This document shows, piece by piece, positions 19,313-29,932 of a DNA stretch of 64,000 bases (position 1 is the stretch's first letter; each line of letters opens with the position of its first letter). The translations under genes and the position numbers were made by a program. Source of the stretch: Isochrysis galbana (taxonomy: Eukaryota; Haptophyta; Isochrysidales; Isochrysidaceae); assembly GCA_018136815.1 (NCBI GenBank), contig CM030943.1, forward strand, positions 1,169,975 to 1,233,974. The letters run 5' to 3'. The notes under the pieces were generated by a model. It was not told the origin of the DNA, did no database searches, and was given only the letters and a program-made list of their open reading frames with translations.

Positions 19313-20184
19313 TAGCTCCCCGCCGCCACTCGCCGCCCCCTGCAGGGAGAGGAGAGTAGGAGCCTTCCTTTCTACCACATAGCAACTTCCTTCACCTCCT
19401 GCTCCCCCTCCTCCCTCTCCCTCTCCCCCTCCTCTTCTCCCTCCCCCTCCTCCCTCCCTCTCTCTCTCCCTCCCTCTCTCCTCCCCCCTCTCCTCTCTCC
19501 CTCCCTCCCTCCCTCTCCCTTCCCCCTTTTCTCTCCGTGACGGTCCCCATCTTCTTCTCTCTCTGTTCTCTAGTTCCTGCTTCTCCCATCTTCTTCTCGT
19601 CCTTCTCGTTCAGCTGGTAGGAGTACTCTTACTCTTAAAGTACTCCTAGTGGTATCGATCTGTGGTCGTCGCATCAAATCCTTGACAGCCTGAGAAACTC
19701 ACCCGAAACTTCTCCCCCGTCTATTTTCAACTCATCGTATTCTCTTCTGGAACCAACGAACCAACCCTGATTCATTCGTCCTTCTCTCTCATCAGCCCCC
19801 CTCACGGTATTTCATGAGGACGTATTATATGTGTACAAACTTCTCTTCTCTGGAACCCTGATTCATTCATCCTTTTTCATCCATCAATCTCTCATCAGCC
19901 CCCTCGCGGAGGCGGCTCGCTCGCCCTCGCCCTCGCCCACCCCACCCCTCCCCTCCCCCGGCCTCCCTCGCCGCCCCTCGCTTGCTCCGCTTGTCAATGG
20001 AGGGCGGTCCAGGGCCTTCCCGTCACACGGCGGGCCCGCCGCGTGCTGCACCGTACTCGCAGCGGGGTGGGCGGGGGAAAGTTCGCGGGCGGGGCGCAGG
20101 CGGAGGCACGAGAGGAGGCAGCAGGCTTGATCGGGTGTGCGCTGGCTGCGTGGCTCCGGCGCCCACCTGCACCCCCCACTCCTC
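19313..20184. other. divergent intergenic region, CT-rich
   Basis: Shared upstream region of the desaturase (-) and METTL14 (+). 19390-19590 is almost pure C/T on the plus strand. 19740-19910 carries two related copies of a TCTTCTCTGGAACC...CTGATTCATTC... CTCATCAGCCCCC stretch. 19915-19985 is CCTCGCC-rich just before METTL14. Probably promoters of both genes. Confidence 0.45.
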
Positions 20185-22051
20185 ATGGGGAACAGATTAT
20201 CCTCGTACAGTGCAGGCATCACACACGTCTCCCGTGAGCCGCAGGCGAAGAATGACTATGCCCAGCATTTCGTGGATACGGGGATGCGCCCTGCGAACTT
20301 CATCCGCGACTCGGAGGTTGAGGAGCGTTTCCACGAGTACCCCAAGCTTCAAGAGCTTGTCACCAGGAAAGATGAGCGGATCAACGAGCGCGCGACGCCT
20401 CCCACGTGCAAGCGGGTCGACTTGCGCGTATTCGATCTTTCCACACTGGGTACGAAGTTTGATGTCATCCTCATCGATCCGCCATGGGACGAATATAGGA
20501 GGCGCAAGGCCGCTGCGGGCGGCTTGATTGAAGGTACGGACTGACAATTTCACGGCTGGTGGTCAAGCCAATGACTACTGCGGAAGATGTTCGTTGCTGA
20601 TCAATCAAGTCACACACACTTATGCCGCACCTTGTCCACGTCCTCAGAAGGACATCTTTTGGGCATCACCTCCCTTCTCCATCTTCGGTTTGCAGGCGAG
20701 GAAATGGAGATTTGGACTCCTCAAGAGATCATGAACTTGCGGATTGAGACTGTCGGCGAAACGCCTTCATTTTGCTTCCTCTGGGCGGGATCGGGAGCTT
20801 CCCTGCAATGGGGCCGCGCATGCCTGCGCAAATGGGGATATCGGCGATGTGAAGACATTTGTTGGATCAAATCGAACCGTGAATCGGGTCGAAACATTCA
20901 CTACCTGCCCGACTCAGTTGTGACACCAACAACGGAACACTGTCTGATGGGCATCAAGGGCACTGTGCGACGCAACTATGATGGCCACGTAATTCACGCC
21001 AATGTCGACACCGATGTCATACTGAGTGAGTCCACCGATCCCTCCTTCTGTTGTAGTTACTTTGGAATCACTGCCCTTGATCACTTTGAGAGGCTGCATT
21101 TGCTGCTTCGTGAAAATCATTTCATTTGTACTGGCTGCCCTAGATATGCCGTGGAGTTAAAGCTATTGTGCGGAGCGATGGTGCAGCCACTCCATGCGAG
21201 AGGATACAGCCACTCCACGCCAAAGTAGGTGAGGAACCGCCTTACGGCTCCACCGAGAAGCCCGCTGAGCTCTACTCCATCATCGAGCATTTTTGCAACG
21301 GCCGCAGACGACTCGAGCTCTTCGGAGAGGAGCACAATGCTCGACCAGGCTGGCTTACACTAGGTGCGGGATACGCCTGAGAGCGGCCGCGAGAAGAGCG
21401 AGGTGGCGAGAGCACTGCGGGAGTGAGAGGGAGGGTGCGACAAAGCCCTTCTCCTCGACCACACATTCTTCTACAAATATGGATCTTCTCAGGCAAGGAC
21501 CTTTCGTCCTCAACGCATGACCCTGCTACATGGGCAGACTTTTTCAAGGGCACAACAGAAAGTTTCGATCCTGGAGGCGGACCTCCGACCCGATTGCCAA
21601 ATTACCTCCTTGGAACGACGGCTGAGATAGAGGCACTGCGCCCGAAATCGCCCACGCAGCTCAAAGAAGAAGCGTCAAAGAAAGCGCTGAAGGAGGTTCG
21701 CCCCCGCGCATTGCCATCCCTCGCGTTCTAGATGCCCGGCGCCGACGTGCTCTTCCCTGGGGGCGCGCGCGGGGGGGAGGGGTCCCATCATGCGATGCTT
21801 ATGCTGATACGCTTGCCTACACGACATTTCCTCCTTCAATTATTACCTGTTAGGCACGTGAGAAAGATGAGCTTGAACGAGAGGTCGCTGCTCAAGAAGC
21901 TGCCGCGGCTGCAGAGATGGGGATTGAGCTGGAGCCACGCCTGAATAACGTAGAAGTCCCGATGAGGCCATCGTTGTCGGCCGGGATTGGTCCTCGAGTG
22001 CATGCAGCGCCGGCAACACCACGCCCGCCGCCCAATGCAGCTGTGAGATAG
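20185..22051 (+). CDS. METTL14: METTL14-type subunit of the m6A mRNA methyltransferase, five exons
   Basis: Exons 20185-20533, 20696-21025, 21229-21363, 21493-21695 and 21854-22051; all introns GT-AG; 404 aa. The order of motifs follows METTL14: [49 protein letters not shown] (residues 92-104), [89 protein letters not shown]. With METTL3 it forms the nuclear N6-adenosine writer, binding RNA and supporting the METTL3 active site. The site that is EPPL in human METTL14 is DPPW here, as in plant MTB proteins. The C-terminal tail is short and Ala/Pro-rich rather than RGG-rich. Splice phases all agree. Confidence 0.95.
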
Positions 22052-22856
22052 TTAGGGCCTCATCCCCTTACTAGACAAGTAGTCCTAGCGGCGGGATGGG
22101 ATGTAAAAAAAAATTCTTGAAAAAGCCCGCTATGCTAGTATATGCACACCCTCCCCTGGGCTCTCGTGTCCATCGCCATCGCCTCATCCAACGAGCCTCA
22201 GCCGGAGATCATAAACCACATTTTATGATCTCGGAACGGGCGCAAAGTGCACAATGGCATCGACAATGTCAAGAAGTGGCAAACACCGTCCATTCGCCTA
22301 TCTGGGTACTAGAAAGCACAAGCAGCAAGACTTCAATCAACTACAGCAAGCCCAAGCTGACAGAACCACCTACCCTCAACAACCCAACCACCTTTAGGCT
22401 TTAGGTGCCCTATGGCTATGGCGACCCAACGCACCGTCTTCATCATTTCTTCACTTTTCATTTATTTTTAATCTATCTGAGCATTAGTACCACTACTCTC
22501 ACTAGCCCGGCACTAACACGACAGCCCTCAGCGCACCTGCCCGTACACCTTGGCGCGTGCTGTTGTCACAGATACATACTCCTATGCACCCTTCCACATC
22601 TCCCCCCTCGCAGGCCCCCGGCTCCCATTCTAACTCCCCACAAGTTAAAATGAGGGAAAACCCATTGAGGCGGACCGAACGACGCCGGCCGACTCTCCGG
22701 GAAAAAGCACCGGGGGGGGGGGGGGAGGAACCTCTAGTCAAAAAAGGAGAACGGCCCTTACAGCTCGCGCCGCAAGGCTAGGGCTCGCTATTAATAGGCA
22801 CTTTTTGAAACCCCCTATTAACGGCATATTAATTGGCTACCGATTAATAGGTTGGC
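22052..22856. repeat. METTL14 3' flank and SINE-like element (-)
   Basis: 22470-22790 is a minus-strand member of the S repeat family (hairpin at 22482-22515, G run at 22711-22724, relative of 42640-42950). 22785-22856 is rich in the word CTATTAATAG and its variants. No further gene. Confidence 0.65.
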
Positions 22857-23905
22857 TTCAAAACTAAGGGTAAGCACAAGTATCCGGATATTTGTCTTGG
22901 ATATTTGGGTGGATTTGCTCCACATAGATATCTCTAGATATTTCAGGGATATTTGGGCTCTTGCTAGGATATCTATACGGGTTATTTGGGTTATAGAATA
23001 ACAGTAAACATGTTTAACTGTAGTTAGCTCCATAGTTAGTTGCCGTTTCGCCCGCAAGGCTTGCGGCTTGCTTGCGCAAGGTGCTGGCAAGCCCGCCCAT
23101 GCCCTACGGCCTTGGTTAGGTGCCTATTAATAGCTTATTACTAGGTTTGGCGCCCACAGCTATCTAGATAGATGCAAATAGTGGCCTAGCGCTATCTAGC
23201 TAGATGCTTACTCAATGGAGGGGCCTTGTGCAACAAGCAACAAGTCTCCGGCGCGTTCTCAGATCTCGAGGATCGTTTAGAGGACCGATGTGCCGCTCCA
23301 TTTTGTTGCAAGGAGCAGCACCGCTTCACACTTCACAGGGCTCCTACGCGCATTCAACCCGGCGTTTGCGTTTGCATACGGGCGGGTCGATGAGCTTTGG
23401 TGCGGCATTTCAGCGCCTTGGCATGCTTTGCTAATATCCACGATGTGAGTAATGGGTTGCAGCGAGAGCTCTCTTCCTACCTACTTTCCTGCCAAGGTAC
23501 AAGGTACACACATCGATCATTCCGAGCCAAGGAAAGTTTTTCAAGAGATGTCCTAGCATGGTGGGCATCCAACCACTCGAAATTCCCCACGTGGGCATTG
23601 GCTGCTCGAATAACATTTTGCCTCTCTCCTAATTCTGCTTCGTGTGAGCGCGTGTTCTCTTGCTCTTTGATGCAGTGTTCGTTTGGTGCTCATCGGGACC
23701 GGTCGTTGTCGGATCGGTGATGTTGCGATACAATCGCAACAAACTACAACAGCATGTGGCTTGAATATCTTGAGCAACCTAGCTAAAGCTTTTACGAATG
23801 GATATTTTCTGGATATTTGGGCTTTCGAATGGATATATCGTAGATATTTTGCATGGATATTTGGGCGTCTTTTGAGGGATACTTGTGCTTACCCCTATTC
23901 AAAAC
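22857..23905 (+). mobile_element. hAT DNA transposon, internally reduced, TSD TTCAAAAC
   Basis: The exact 8-bp duplication TTCAAAAC flanks the element (22857-22864 and 23898-23905), the hallmark of hAT insertion. Terminal inverted repeats begin TAAGGGTAAGC on the left and TAGGGGTAAGC on the right and share GGGTAAGCACAAGTATCC. Subterminal regions carry many GGATATTTG words. An open frame at about 23397-23720 encodes the end of a hAT transposase: FPTWALAARITFCLSPNSASCERVFSCS... RSLSDR, the dimerisation domain. At 1,033 bp the element lacks room for a full transposase, so it is a non-autonomous or decayed copy. It sits in an ATTAATAG-rich host repeat. Confidence 0.85.
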
Positions 23906-24007
23906 CCCATATTAATCGCCCTATTAATTGCTTCTCCGCCGAGCTTCCAAAACCCCCTATTAATAGCCTATTAATATAAGTAGTTTACTGCGTTGTAGCC
24001 CACGAAC

Positions 24008-24110
24008 AAAAAAAGTTGAGGCCCAGGACGCACACAAGGTGCGCCTCGGAATCGAACCCCTCAACTTGCAGCCCACGACGGGACTGCTGCGCACCAAGCT
24101 AGGCTTAGTT
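24008..24110 (-). ncRNA. tRNA-like Pol III unit (degenerate tRNA or tRNA-derived SINE head)
   Basis: On the minus strand an A-box-like TAGCTTGGTGCGC (24101-24089) is followed about 42 nt later by a perfect B box GGTTCGATTCC (24058-24048), and a run of seven T (24014-24008) could end transcription. GGTGCGC and GCGCACC form a perfect 7-bp stem around it. A standard cloverleaf cannot be drawn: the T stem pairs poorly and the anticodon loop lacks U33. So a pseudogene or SINE head is more likely than a working tRNA. Confidence 0.4.
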
Positions 24111-24624
24111 CGCCGATGCTCACGAGGCTCAGAAGTAATACAAATCGCTTTACACAAATCTCTTTTCGTCTCAACCCCTCATCTCTCTTCTCTCTCTCTC
24201 CCCCCGCCCCCATTTCTCGTCAATTGGTCGCGTCAGAAACTATGAAAATATGGTTTGATGTTCTAAGTCTATCTATGGTGGTATGGGCATGGTCGGGCGG
24301 TCATCGTTCAGTGTTCAGCGGCGTTCAGATCTTTACTATTTTCTGCATTTTACAAGCTAAAAGGCTTTCTCTCTTCTCTCTTTCTCCCGCCAGAATCCAG
24401 AATTCTCCCCAGTGGCGGCTCTCCCCAGTGGCCGGACGCGCGACGCGGCGACATGGGAAAGCGCGGGCCAAAGCCCAGAGATGTGGTGGAGGGCTCATCA
24501 GAAAAAAAGGAGAGAGAGAGAGAGAGAACGAGGGCTCGAGGGTCACAACACATTTCGGACTCCGGCTTGGACTACAAGTAAAATCCAGTGCCCTCGCGAG
24601 TCCACCTCGAGTCTCGCGGGACAG

Positions 24625-24745
24625 CGCCGACGGACGCCGAAGGACGCTGAAGGACGCGGAAGGTTGCTGAAGGACGCGGAAGGTCGCTGAAGGACGCGGA
24701 AGGTCGCTGAAGGACGCGGAAGGTCGCTGAGGGACGATGAGGGAC
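24625..24745. repeat. 20-bp minisatellite
   Basis: About five to six copies of a unit like AAGGTCGCTGAAGGACGCGG in tandem; later units are nearly identical. It ends in a run of G (24751-24760). Confidence 0.85.
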
Positions 24746-24788
24746 GCGCTGGGGGGGGGGGACTTAAACGGATAAAGGTACCCAGCTT

Positions 24789-25434
24789 TCTAGGACCAGT
24801 CCTAGAAACTAGGACGGACTTTGCTACTTTGCTAGGTGAGAACATGAGCATACCATGTTATTTTGTCCCAAACCTTGGCTATTGAGTTACCACATGCATG
24901 TCCTCATTAAATGTTCCAAGTGTACCTAGGCACCATTCCCTCAGCAACACCAAGTTTTGTGACGCGTGTGCGGGTCACCTGGTCGGAATTGCTGCTTGTC
25001 CTAGAAACGGGAGAAATGGCTGATACCACCCAATGGGGAGCTCTTCTACCCATGGTCCCCAGGAGATGAAATGTTGCTTTGACTGCCCTCTTTGAGACCT
25101 TCAGTGACCACCAAGCTTGGTTTTGTCATCTAAGTGTCCAATCCGCTAGCCTACTGCTCCAAAAGGTCTAAAATAAAACTCCTCTGGTGCGAGCGGACGC
25201 CCGAGTGCAGCACCGCATGCTGAATGTGGTAGCAAAAGTAAGCAAAGACAAGCTCCGCAGAGTTGGTCATGGGGAGAGCTAAGGTTGAATGGGTTGTGGA
25301 GATGGTTTGCTCCAGGTGATGGGATGTCTCATAAGCTCACCATGGGCTACAATGGAGGCATGATCGGCAGAGTCCTAGAAATCCAAGAATTTTCTAGGAC
25401 GTGGTCCTAGTTTCTAGGACGGAATTTTTTGTCC
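24789..25434. repeat. segment bounded by paired CTAGGAC palindromes
   Basis: GTCCTAGAAACTAGGAC (left, about 24803-24819) and GTCCTAGTTTCTAGGAC (right, about 25408-25424) are exact reverse complements, and each is flanked by further CTAGGAC words. The roughly 600 bp between has no coding potential. It may be a non-autonomous DNA transposon; no target duplication was recognised. Confidence 0.5.
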
Positions 25435-26609
25435 GTAAACGCGTGAACAATTACCGTAACGGTAAAAATAAAACTCAAATCCTCGAATTTCGAGACGAAA
25501 ATCGGCGAACCAGGACTTGAGCCCAGAGAGAATCCGAATCTGCACGCCTTGAATGACCAAGATGGACATAGAAGACGATATATATAACGACGAAGGCACG
25601 TACCCATGCCGAAATATTCATGCCAGGAGGCCTGAATACAACACCCCCCCTCTCTCCACTCCTCCCCCGCCATGGGGGAGGAACCACCCACTCTCCTGGC
25701 ATGCCTGATGGCTTGCCAGGAGCACACTGCCATGCTGACCCATCCCTCTCTCTCCCCACAGGAATGCCTGAATCGCTCGCCCTAGCCTGTCGTGGCCAGC
25801 CAATCCCTCTGACCAACCCCTCCTCCCCCTGGGCCCCCCCGATCAGGACCCCCCAGCCAGCTCTAGTCGACTGGCAGGGGCTCGAGAGCCAGCGAGGGAG
25901 AGGCAGGAGGGGCCAGGGCCATGCCCCAGCCTCACCTGCCCCCTGAGCTGTGCTCCCAGGCCCCTGCTGGCCTCCTGGGGACCTGAAGAGGGGCCGCAGG
26001 CGCGCGCCATGGGCCCCCGCCGCAGGGAAGAGAGGAGGAAAAGGGAAGAGGGAGGGGAGGGGGGAGTGGCAGCTCTCCCCTCCGACGTTTACGTGTCTTC
26101 TCGCCCCGTTTGGGTAAGTAAGAGAAGACGGGGGCACCAGAACCAGGAGGGAAGGGCCGCGGCTCGCCGCGGCCACTCGCTTAGGCGAGGAGAGATTAGC
26201 GTTTCTGGGCTCCTACTCACGAGTGCCCCCCCCCCCCCTGCGTTGTTTTTACCCGAAAGGGTTTTTTTTTTCAGCGTGGACTCGAGGAGAGGACGTGCTG
26301 GGGTGCGCGGGGTCGGTGCGTGCACTGGGGGGAGGACGAATATCGAGGGGAGGGGGCAGTGCCCCCTCCCCCCGGTAGCACTCGGACACCTGGCTCGTCA
26401 GGCATGGCGGGATTCCGGGACGGAAAAATTGTGTCCAATTAGCTAGTGGAGTTGGCTAGGATATAACATTATTGATTTTATTTATATTTAGGATTGATCT
26501 TGCTGTCAATAGATGGACCAAGCTTTTGACCAAGCTTTGGTGTAAATCTGATCACTGATCAATCATCCATCTCCATCTTTCCCAGATTTTGAGCAATCAT
26601 TCTGTAAAT
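25435..26609. repeat. R1 repeat, long copy (+)
   Basis: 25620-26470 is a full R1 unit: a CTCTCCACTCCTCCC start, GC-rich body, short GGTAAGTAAGAGAAGACG motif near 26114, C run at 26227-26239, and the end TTAGCTAGTGGAGTTGGCTAGGATATAAC. The same unit lies inverted at 33190-34057. No gene. Confidence 0.7.
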
Positions 26610-27179
26610 GCTTACCTCTGGGCGGCTCCCATGGCGAGCGAGACAAGCGTGGGAGAGGCAGGGGGGGCCGGGGGCTGAGCCCCAGCCTCCACTGCCCCCT
26701 GAGCTGCCCTAGCTGGCCCTCTGGGAGCCCCCAAAGGACCTCTGAGAGCAGGCCGTGCGCGCCGCATGGCGACGCGCCGCAGGGACACGGGTGGAGGAGA
26801 ACGGAGAGAGGGAGGGGGGGGGGTTTGCACCCCCCCGATGGAGTTCGGTTAGAAATGGGCCCCGTTTGCGTAAGCAGCAAACGGGCGGAGAGGGGCGGCT
26901 GGCGACAGGAGGGAGATGAGGAGGGAGAGGCTCAAGGCGCCTACGAGAACTCTTGTGGCAGGTATCTAGTCTTTTATTTATGCTCCTCGAGGATCGCTCG
27001 CGGCGGGAGCTGTAAGGGCCGTTCCGCTTCATGGACGAGAGGACCCCCCCCCCCCCCCGTGTTTTTTCCTGGTGAGTCGCCCGACGTAGGTCGGTCCGCC
27101 TCGCTGGGTTTTCCCTCATTGTAATTTGTGGGTAGTTATAAAAAAACATCTGAAGATTCTGGGCTACTCGCCTATACTA
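26610..27179 (+). repeat. S-family repeat (+), target of the LINE insertion
   Basis: GC-rich non-coding repeat related to 47998-48535 (+) and 42640-43330 (-), with shared landmarks: CGCCGCAGGGACA, a C run near 27047, CGACGTAGGTCGGTCCGCCT, and GTTTTCCCTCATTGTAA. It is cut at 27179 by the LINE. The target sequence resumes at 29933. Confidence 0.7.
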
Positions 27180-29932
27180 AAAAAAAAACTTCTTAATATT
27201 CACGCCGCGCGCGCGACTATGCACTCTAACACATGCAGCCTCTCCCGCCGCTCTCATCCCCGCTCCACCTGCCTTGCGGCCCGTCCCTCGTGCGCTACCT
27301 AGGGGCTGGGTGAATGGGGTTTCCTGCAGCAGATGGTGTGCACCGATCCCCGATAGGTTTTTCCTCCCCTTCCTCCTGTACCATCGGGCTACCGGTTTCT
27401 ATGTTGTTTTCTTTTTATAGACCTATGAGATGGGCGGAGTGTTTCCGTGCTTACGGGGGTCGAGGCAGGGCGGGTGAGTGAAGCGTCGTGCCGGCCTATG
27501 CGCGGCTACGCTAGCTTTTCCGTTAGTTGGAGTGCATTGGCTATTGCGGCCAGGTTACCGCCTAACATCAGTGTGCCTTTATCGTTGAATGTAAAGACGG
27601 GCGCGCAAAGCTCGCGCGGGGACTTGAGCTTCGGTTTTCTCCCTTGTGAGGCTATGCTAGTGCGTGCGGTCGAGGGCTTGTCCGGGGGGGTGAGTTCTCT
27701 GGCGAGGGCCGTAAATCTGCTAAGGGTTTTCTCGATGACCGGCACGTGATGGAAAGTGTAGTTGTCAAATTCTACTTTGTAAAAGTCACCTATTATGTAC
27801 CTCCACGCTATGATGTAGAGGGCTTTGAGGCTGTCGGGTGTCGTTGTGTTCGGGTATACGAAGAGTCTGTCTTTGAGCTTTTGTGCTGTCGATCTGTCTA
27901 CTCTAGGCGTGTACCCCGTCACCGCTTCTACGGCCTGGAAGATTTGTTGAGTGGAGGGGCATCTGGCGAGGTGTGTCGAGTTTTCGCGATGTTTTTTACA
28001 TAATCTGCATTTCGCCGTGGTCGCCGTGGCGAATCGGTTTCGTGTGCCTAGCCTCCTATGAGTGATGTGTTTAAAGTGGGGGTGTTTGTCGGTGTGCTTG
28101 AGCATCGGGTGTGTGTATAGTTTTGCCACGTGGATCCACTCATCCCGGGTCAAGTCTAGTTTACGGGTCCACTTTTCTCGGGCCGGTTGCGGTTTGTCGC
28201 TGGGGCCACCCACTAGGTATTCGCTCGTGATGTCGGATACGGTGATTTGGTCAAGTTGTATCTTGCCGTTAAGCGCGTATTCGTCTGCTAAGGGGTACTC
28301 TAGGTGCTTCGGGCCTTTGAGCCCGCTCTCCCATCTGGCCGGCGTGTGGAATAGTGTCTCTTCTCCCGGCATAGCTACGTCAGTGGTGCCAGTGGTCTCT
28401 CCCAGGTAGTTGGTGTTAGTATATATCCATATGTTGTTCATTTTAGTGATGTATTTATCCTCTTCAGACACTTTGGTTTCTCTTGTCTCGTTTTCCGGAC
28501 GAGTCTCGTCTCTAGTTCTCTCCGGTTGCGCCTTTGCGGCTGGCTGTTGTGGTGTCGGGCTAGCCTGCGCTTCATCTAGGAGCCTCAAGGCGTGTCGAAC
28601 TATATGTTCCCACGAGTTTAAGAATTCTTGTTTGTTCACTCGCGCTCCCGCGTGAGAGAAGGTTTCGGGGAGATGGTTCATGTATTGTTCGCAGTCCTCC
28701 CGGGTGTACGGCTCGGTGAAGTTGGGGTCCTTGAAGACGTTGTGCACGACGTGCGCGTTCAGTGATTCCCATAGGCTGACCCAAGCGGGGCGGGTGATCG
28801 GTGGAGGATCATGACGGTTGTGCCATAACGGCTGTGAGAGCGCCCCTTCTCTGGAGAGAAGAGATCGGTCTATCTTCAGCGCCCTGAAGTTAGTTAGGGC
28901 GTCTTTCCAGAATGCCGGCAGCGCTGGGTTCCCTCGGATGCTCCGCGTGAGCATCTTAGGGGGGGTCGTAGAGAGGACGGCCCCACGGCCTAGCCCGGTC
29001 CGGCAGAACCATGCATCGAGAGCGTGTTTCCATAGGGCTCTCCTCGCGTTGAGATAGTTTAGTATCCATTTGGCTTGGAGGGCCTTTACGTGCGCCGTCC
29101 AGTGTAGGAGGCCGGTCCCCAATGTGCGTGTCGCATTTTCCGGTCCGTGTAAGGGGTAGCATGGGTATTTCACCCATTTGGTTGTCTTGCCGGTGTAGGG
29201 GCTTTCCCATAGGATTTTATCGGCCGCCCTTTGGATCCTTTTGTGGAACCATTTGGGGGCCGCTAAGGTTTGTACCCAGTAGCGCGGTGTGCCATAAATA
29301 ATGAAGTTTACTACGTTGGTTCTACCGAAGATGGTCATATGGCGCGTTATCGGCGTCAGACGTGCCGCTTTGGCGTCTATTTTGTCCGCTAGTGCTGTCC
29401 AGAAGGGTTTTAGGGCTTCTGGGGCTCCTAGCGGGACTCCTAATATCGTTAAGTATTGGTCGCTGGCTATCCAGTTGTATTTGCGCATGTCCCATGGCGG
29501 TTTTTGACGGATTTGCGAGCCCATGCGTATGCCTTGGAATTTGGCTTCGTTAGTCTTGCCCCCCGTGGCTCTCTCGTGTGCTCGTACCCATTGAAGCGAG
29601 CGTTTTAGGCTCGTATAGTCTCTTGCGATGAGCGCCGTGTCGTCCGCGAATTGGCTTATCTTGAGGTCGTAGCCGTTGAGGTCTACTCCCTGTATGTCTG
29701 GGTCCCCATTTATGGCTCGGGTGAGCGCCTCCGTTGTTATAAGGAAGGTTAGCGGTGAGAGTGGGCATCCCTGGGGCATTCCGCTTCCTATCGTGAAGGG
29801 GTAACTCCGGCCGCCGTTGATTTTGATCGTGCGTATCGGTCTTGCCTCTGCGCTCGTAAGCGCCTTGGCTAGGTGTTGAAAATCCGGCCCGAAGTTGAGC
29901 AGGCGGAGCGCTAGGTGGTAGAATTCCCAGCT
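27180..29932 (-). mobile_element. L1-like LINE, 5'-truncated, ORF open, 17-bp TSD
   Basis: GCTACTCGCCTATACTA occurs on both sides (27163-27179 and 29933-29949), an exact 17-bp target duplication. The insert on the minus strand is one open frame from its 5' edge to a stop at 27506. It holds the later part of a reverse transcriptase (GMPQGCPLSPLTFLITTEAL; SQFADDTALIARDY), the thumb/connection region, and a C-terminal zinc motif CRLCKKHRENSTHLARC. A 3' UTR of about 325 bp follows and ends AATATTAAGAAG plus T9. No endonuclease or ORF1 is present, as expected for a 5'-truncated copy. The uninterrupted frame and exact duplication suggest a recent insertion. Confidence 0.92.
27506..29932 (-). CDS. 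LINE ORF2 C-terminal part (reverse transcriptase and zinc knuckle)
   Basis: About 808 codons without a stop, entering at the truncation point (SWEFYHLALRLLNFGPDFQ). Visible reverse transcriptase motifs: IKINGGRSYPFTIGSGMPQGCPLSP, then FADDTALIA with the two catalytic Asp. Beyond the RT the long linker is followed by HFKHITHRRLGTRNRF and CRLCKKHRENSTHLARCP, then IAWRYIIGDFYKVEFDN. The protein nicks and copies element RNA in the parent; this copy lacks the N-terminal endonuclease and the first RT motifs, so it cannot move itself. An ATG at 29779 is internal to the RT and not a true start. Confidence 0.85.
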   Translation of the reverse strand, partial: SWEFYHLALRLLNFGPDFQHLAKALTSAEARPIRTIKINGGRSYPFTIGSGMPQGCPLSPLTFLITTEALTRAINGDPDIQGVDLNGYDLKISQFADDTALIARDYTSLKRSLQWVRAHERATGGKTNEAKFQGIRMGSQIRQKPPWDMRKYNWIASDQYLTILGVPLGAPEALKPFWTALADKIDAKAARLTPITRHMTIFGRTNVVNFIIYGTPRYWVQTLAAPKWFHKRIQRAADKILWESPYTGKTTKWVKYPCYPLHGPENATRTLGTGLLHWTAHVKALQAKWILNYLNARRALWKHALDAWFCRTGLGRGAVLSTTPPKMLTRSIRGNPALPAFWKDALTNFRALKIDRSLLSREGALSQPLWHNRHDPPPITRPAWVSLWESLNAHVVHNVFKDPNFTEPYTREDCEQYMNHLPETFSHAGARVNKQEFLNSWEHIVRHALRLLDEAQASPTPQQPAAKAQPERTRDETRPENETRETKVSEEDKYITKMNNIWIYTNTNYLGETTGTTDVAMPGEETLFHTPARWESGLKGPKHLEYPLADEYALNGKIQLDQITVSDITSEYLVGGPSDKPQPAREKWTRKLDLTRDEWIHVAKLYTHPMLKHTDKHPHFKHITHRRLGTRNRFATATTAKCRLCKKHRENSTHLARCPSTQQIFQAVEAVTGYTPRVDRSTAQKLKDRLFVYPNTTTPDSLKALYIIAWRYIIGDFYKVEFDNYTFHHVPVIEKTLSRFTALARELTPPDKPSTARTSIASQGRKPKLKSPRELCAPVFTFNDKGTLMLGGNLAAIANALQLTEKLA

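Larger units (their letters stand above)
23906..24788. other. intergenic: tRNA-like unit, CT tract, minisatellite
   Basis: 23906-23980 continues the ATTAATAG-rich repeat. A Pol III-like unit lies at 24008-24110 (listed separately). 24180-24230 is CT-rich. 24625-24745 is a minisatellite (listed separately). No protein gene. Confidence 0.5.

Noticed and set aside
18882-19382. 166-aa plus-strand frame
   Set aside because: Antisense to the desaturase, whose His boxes are unmistakable.
24008-24110. A permuted (3' half first) tRNA gene
   Set aside because: The A box precedes the B box in normal order, so it is not permuted; the cloverleaf is merely degenerate.
27447-28655. Plus-strand frames opposite the LINE ORF
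   Set aside because: Antisense shadows of ORF2; no family resemblance.
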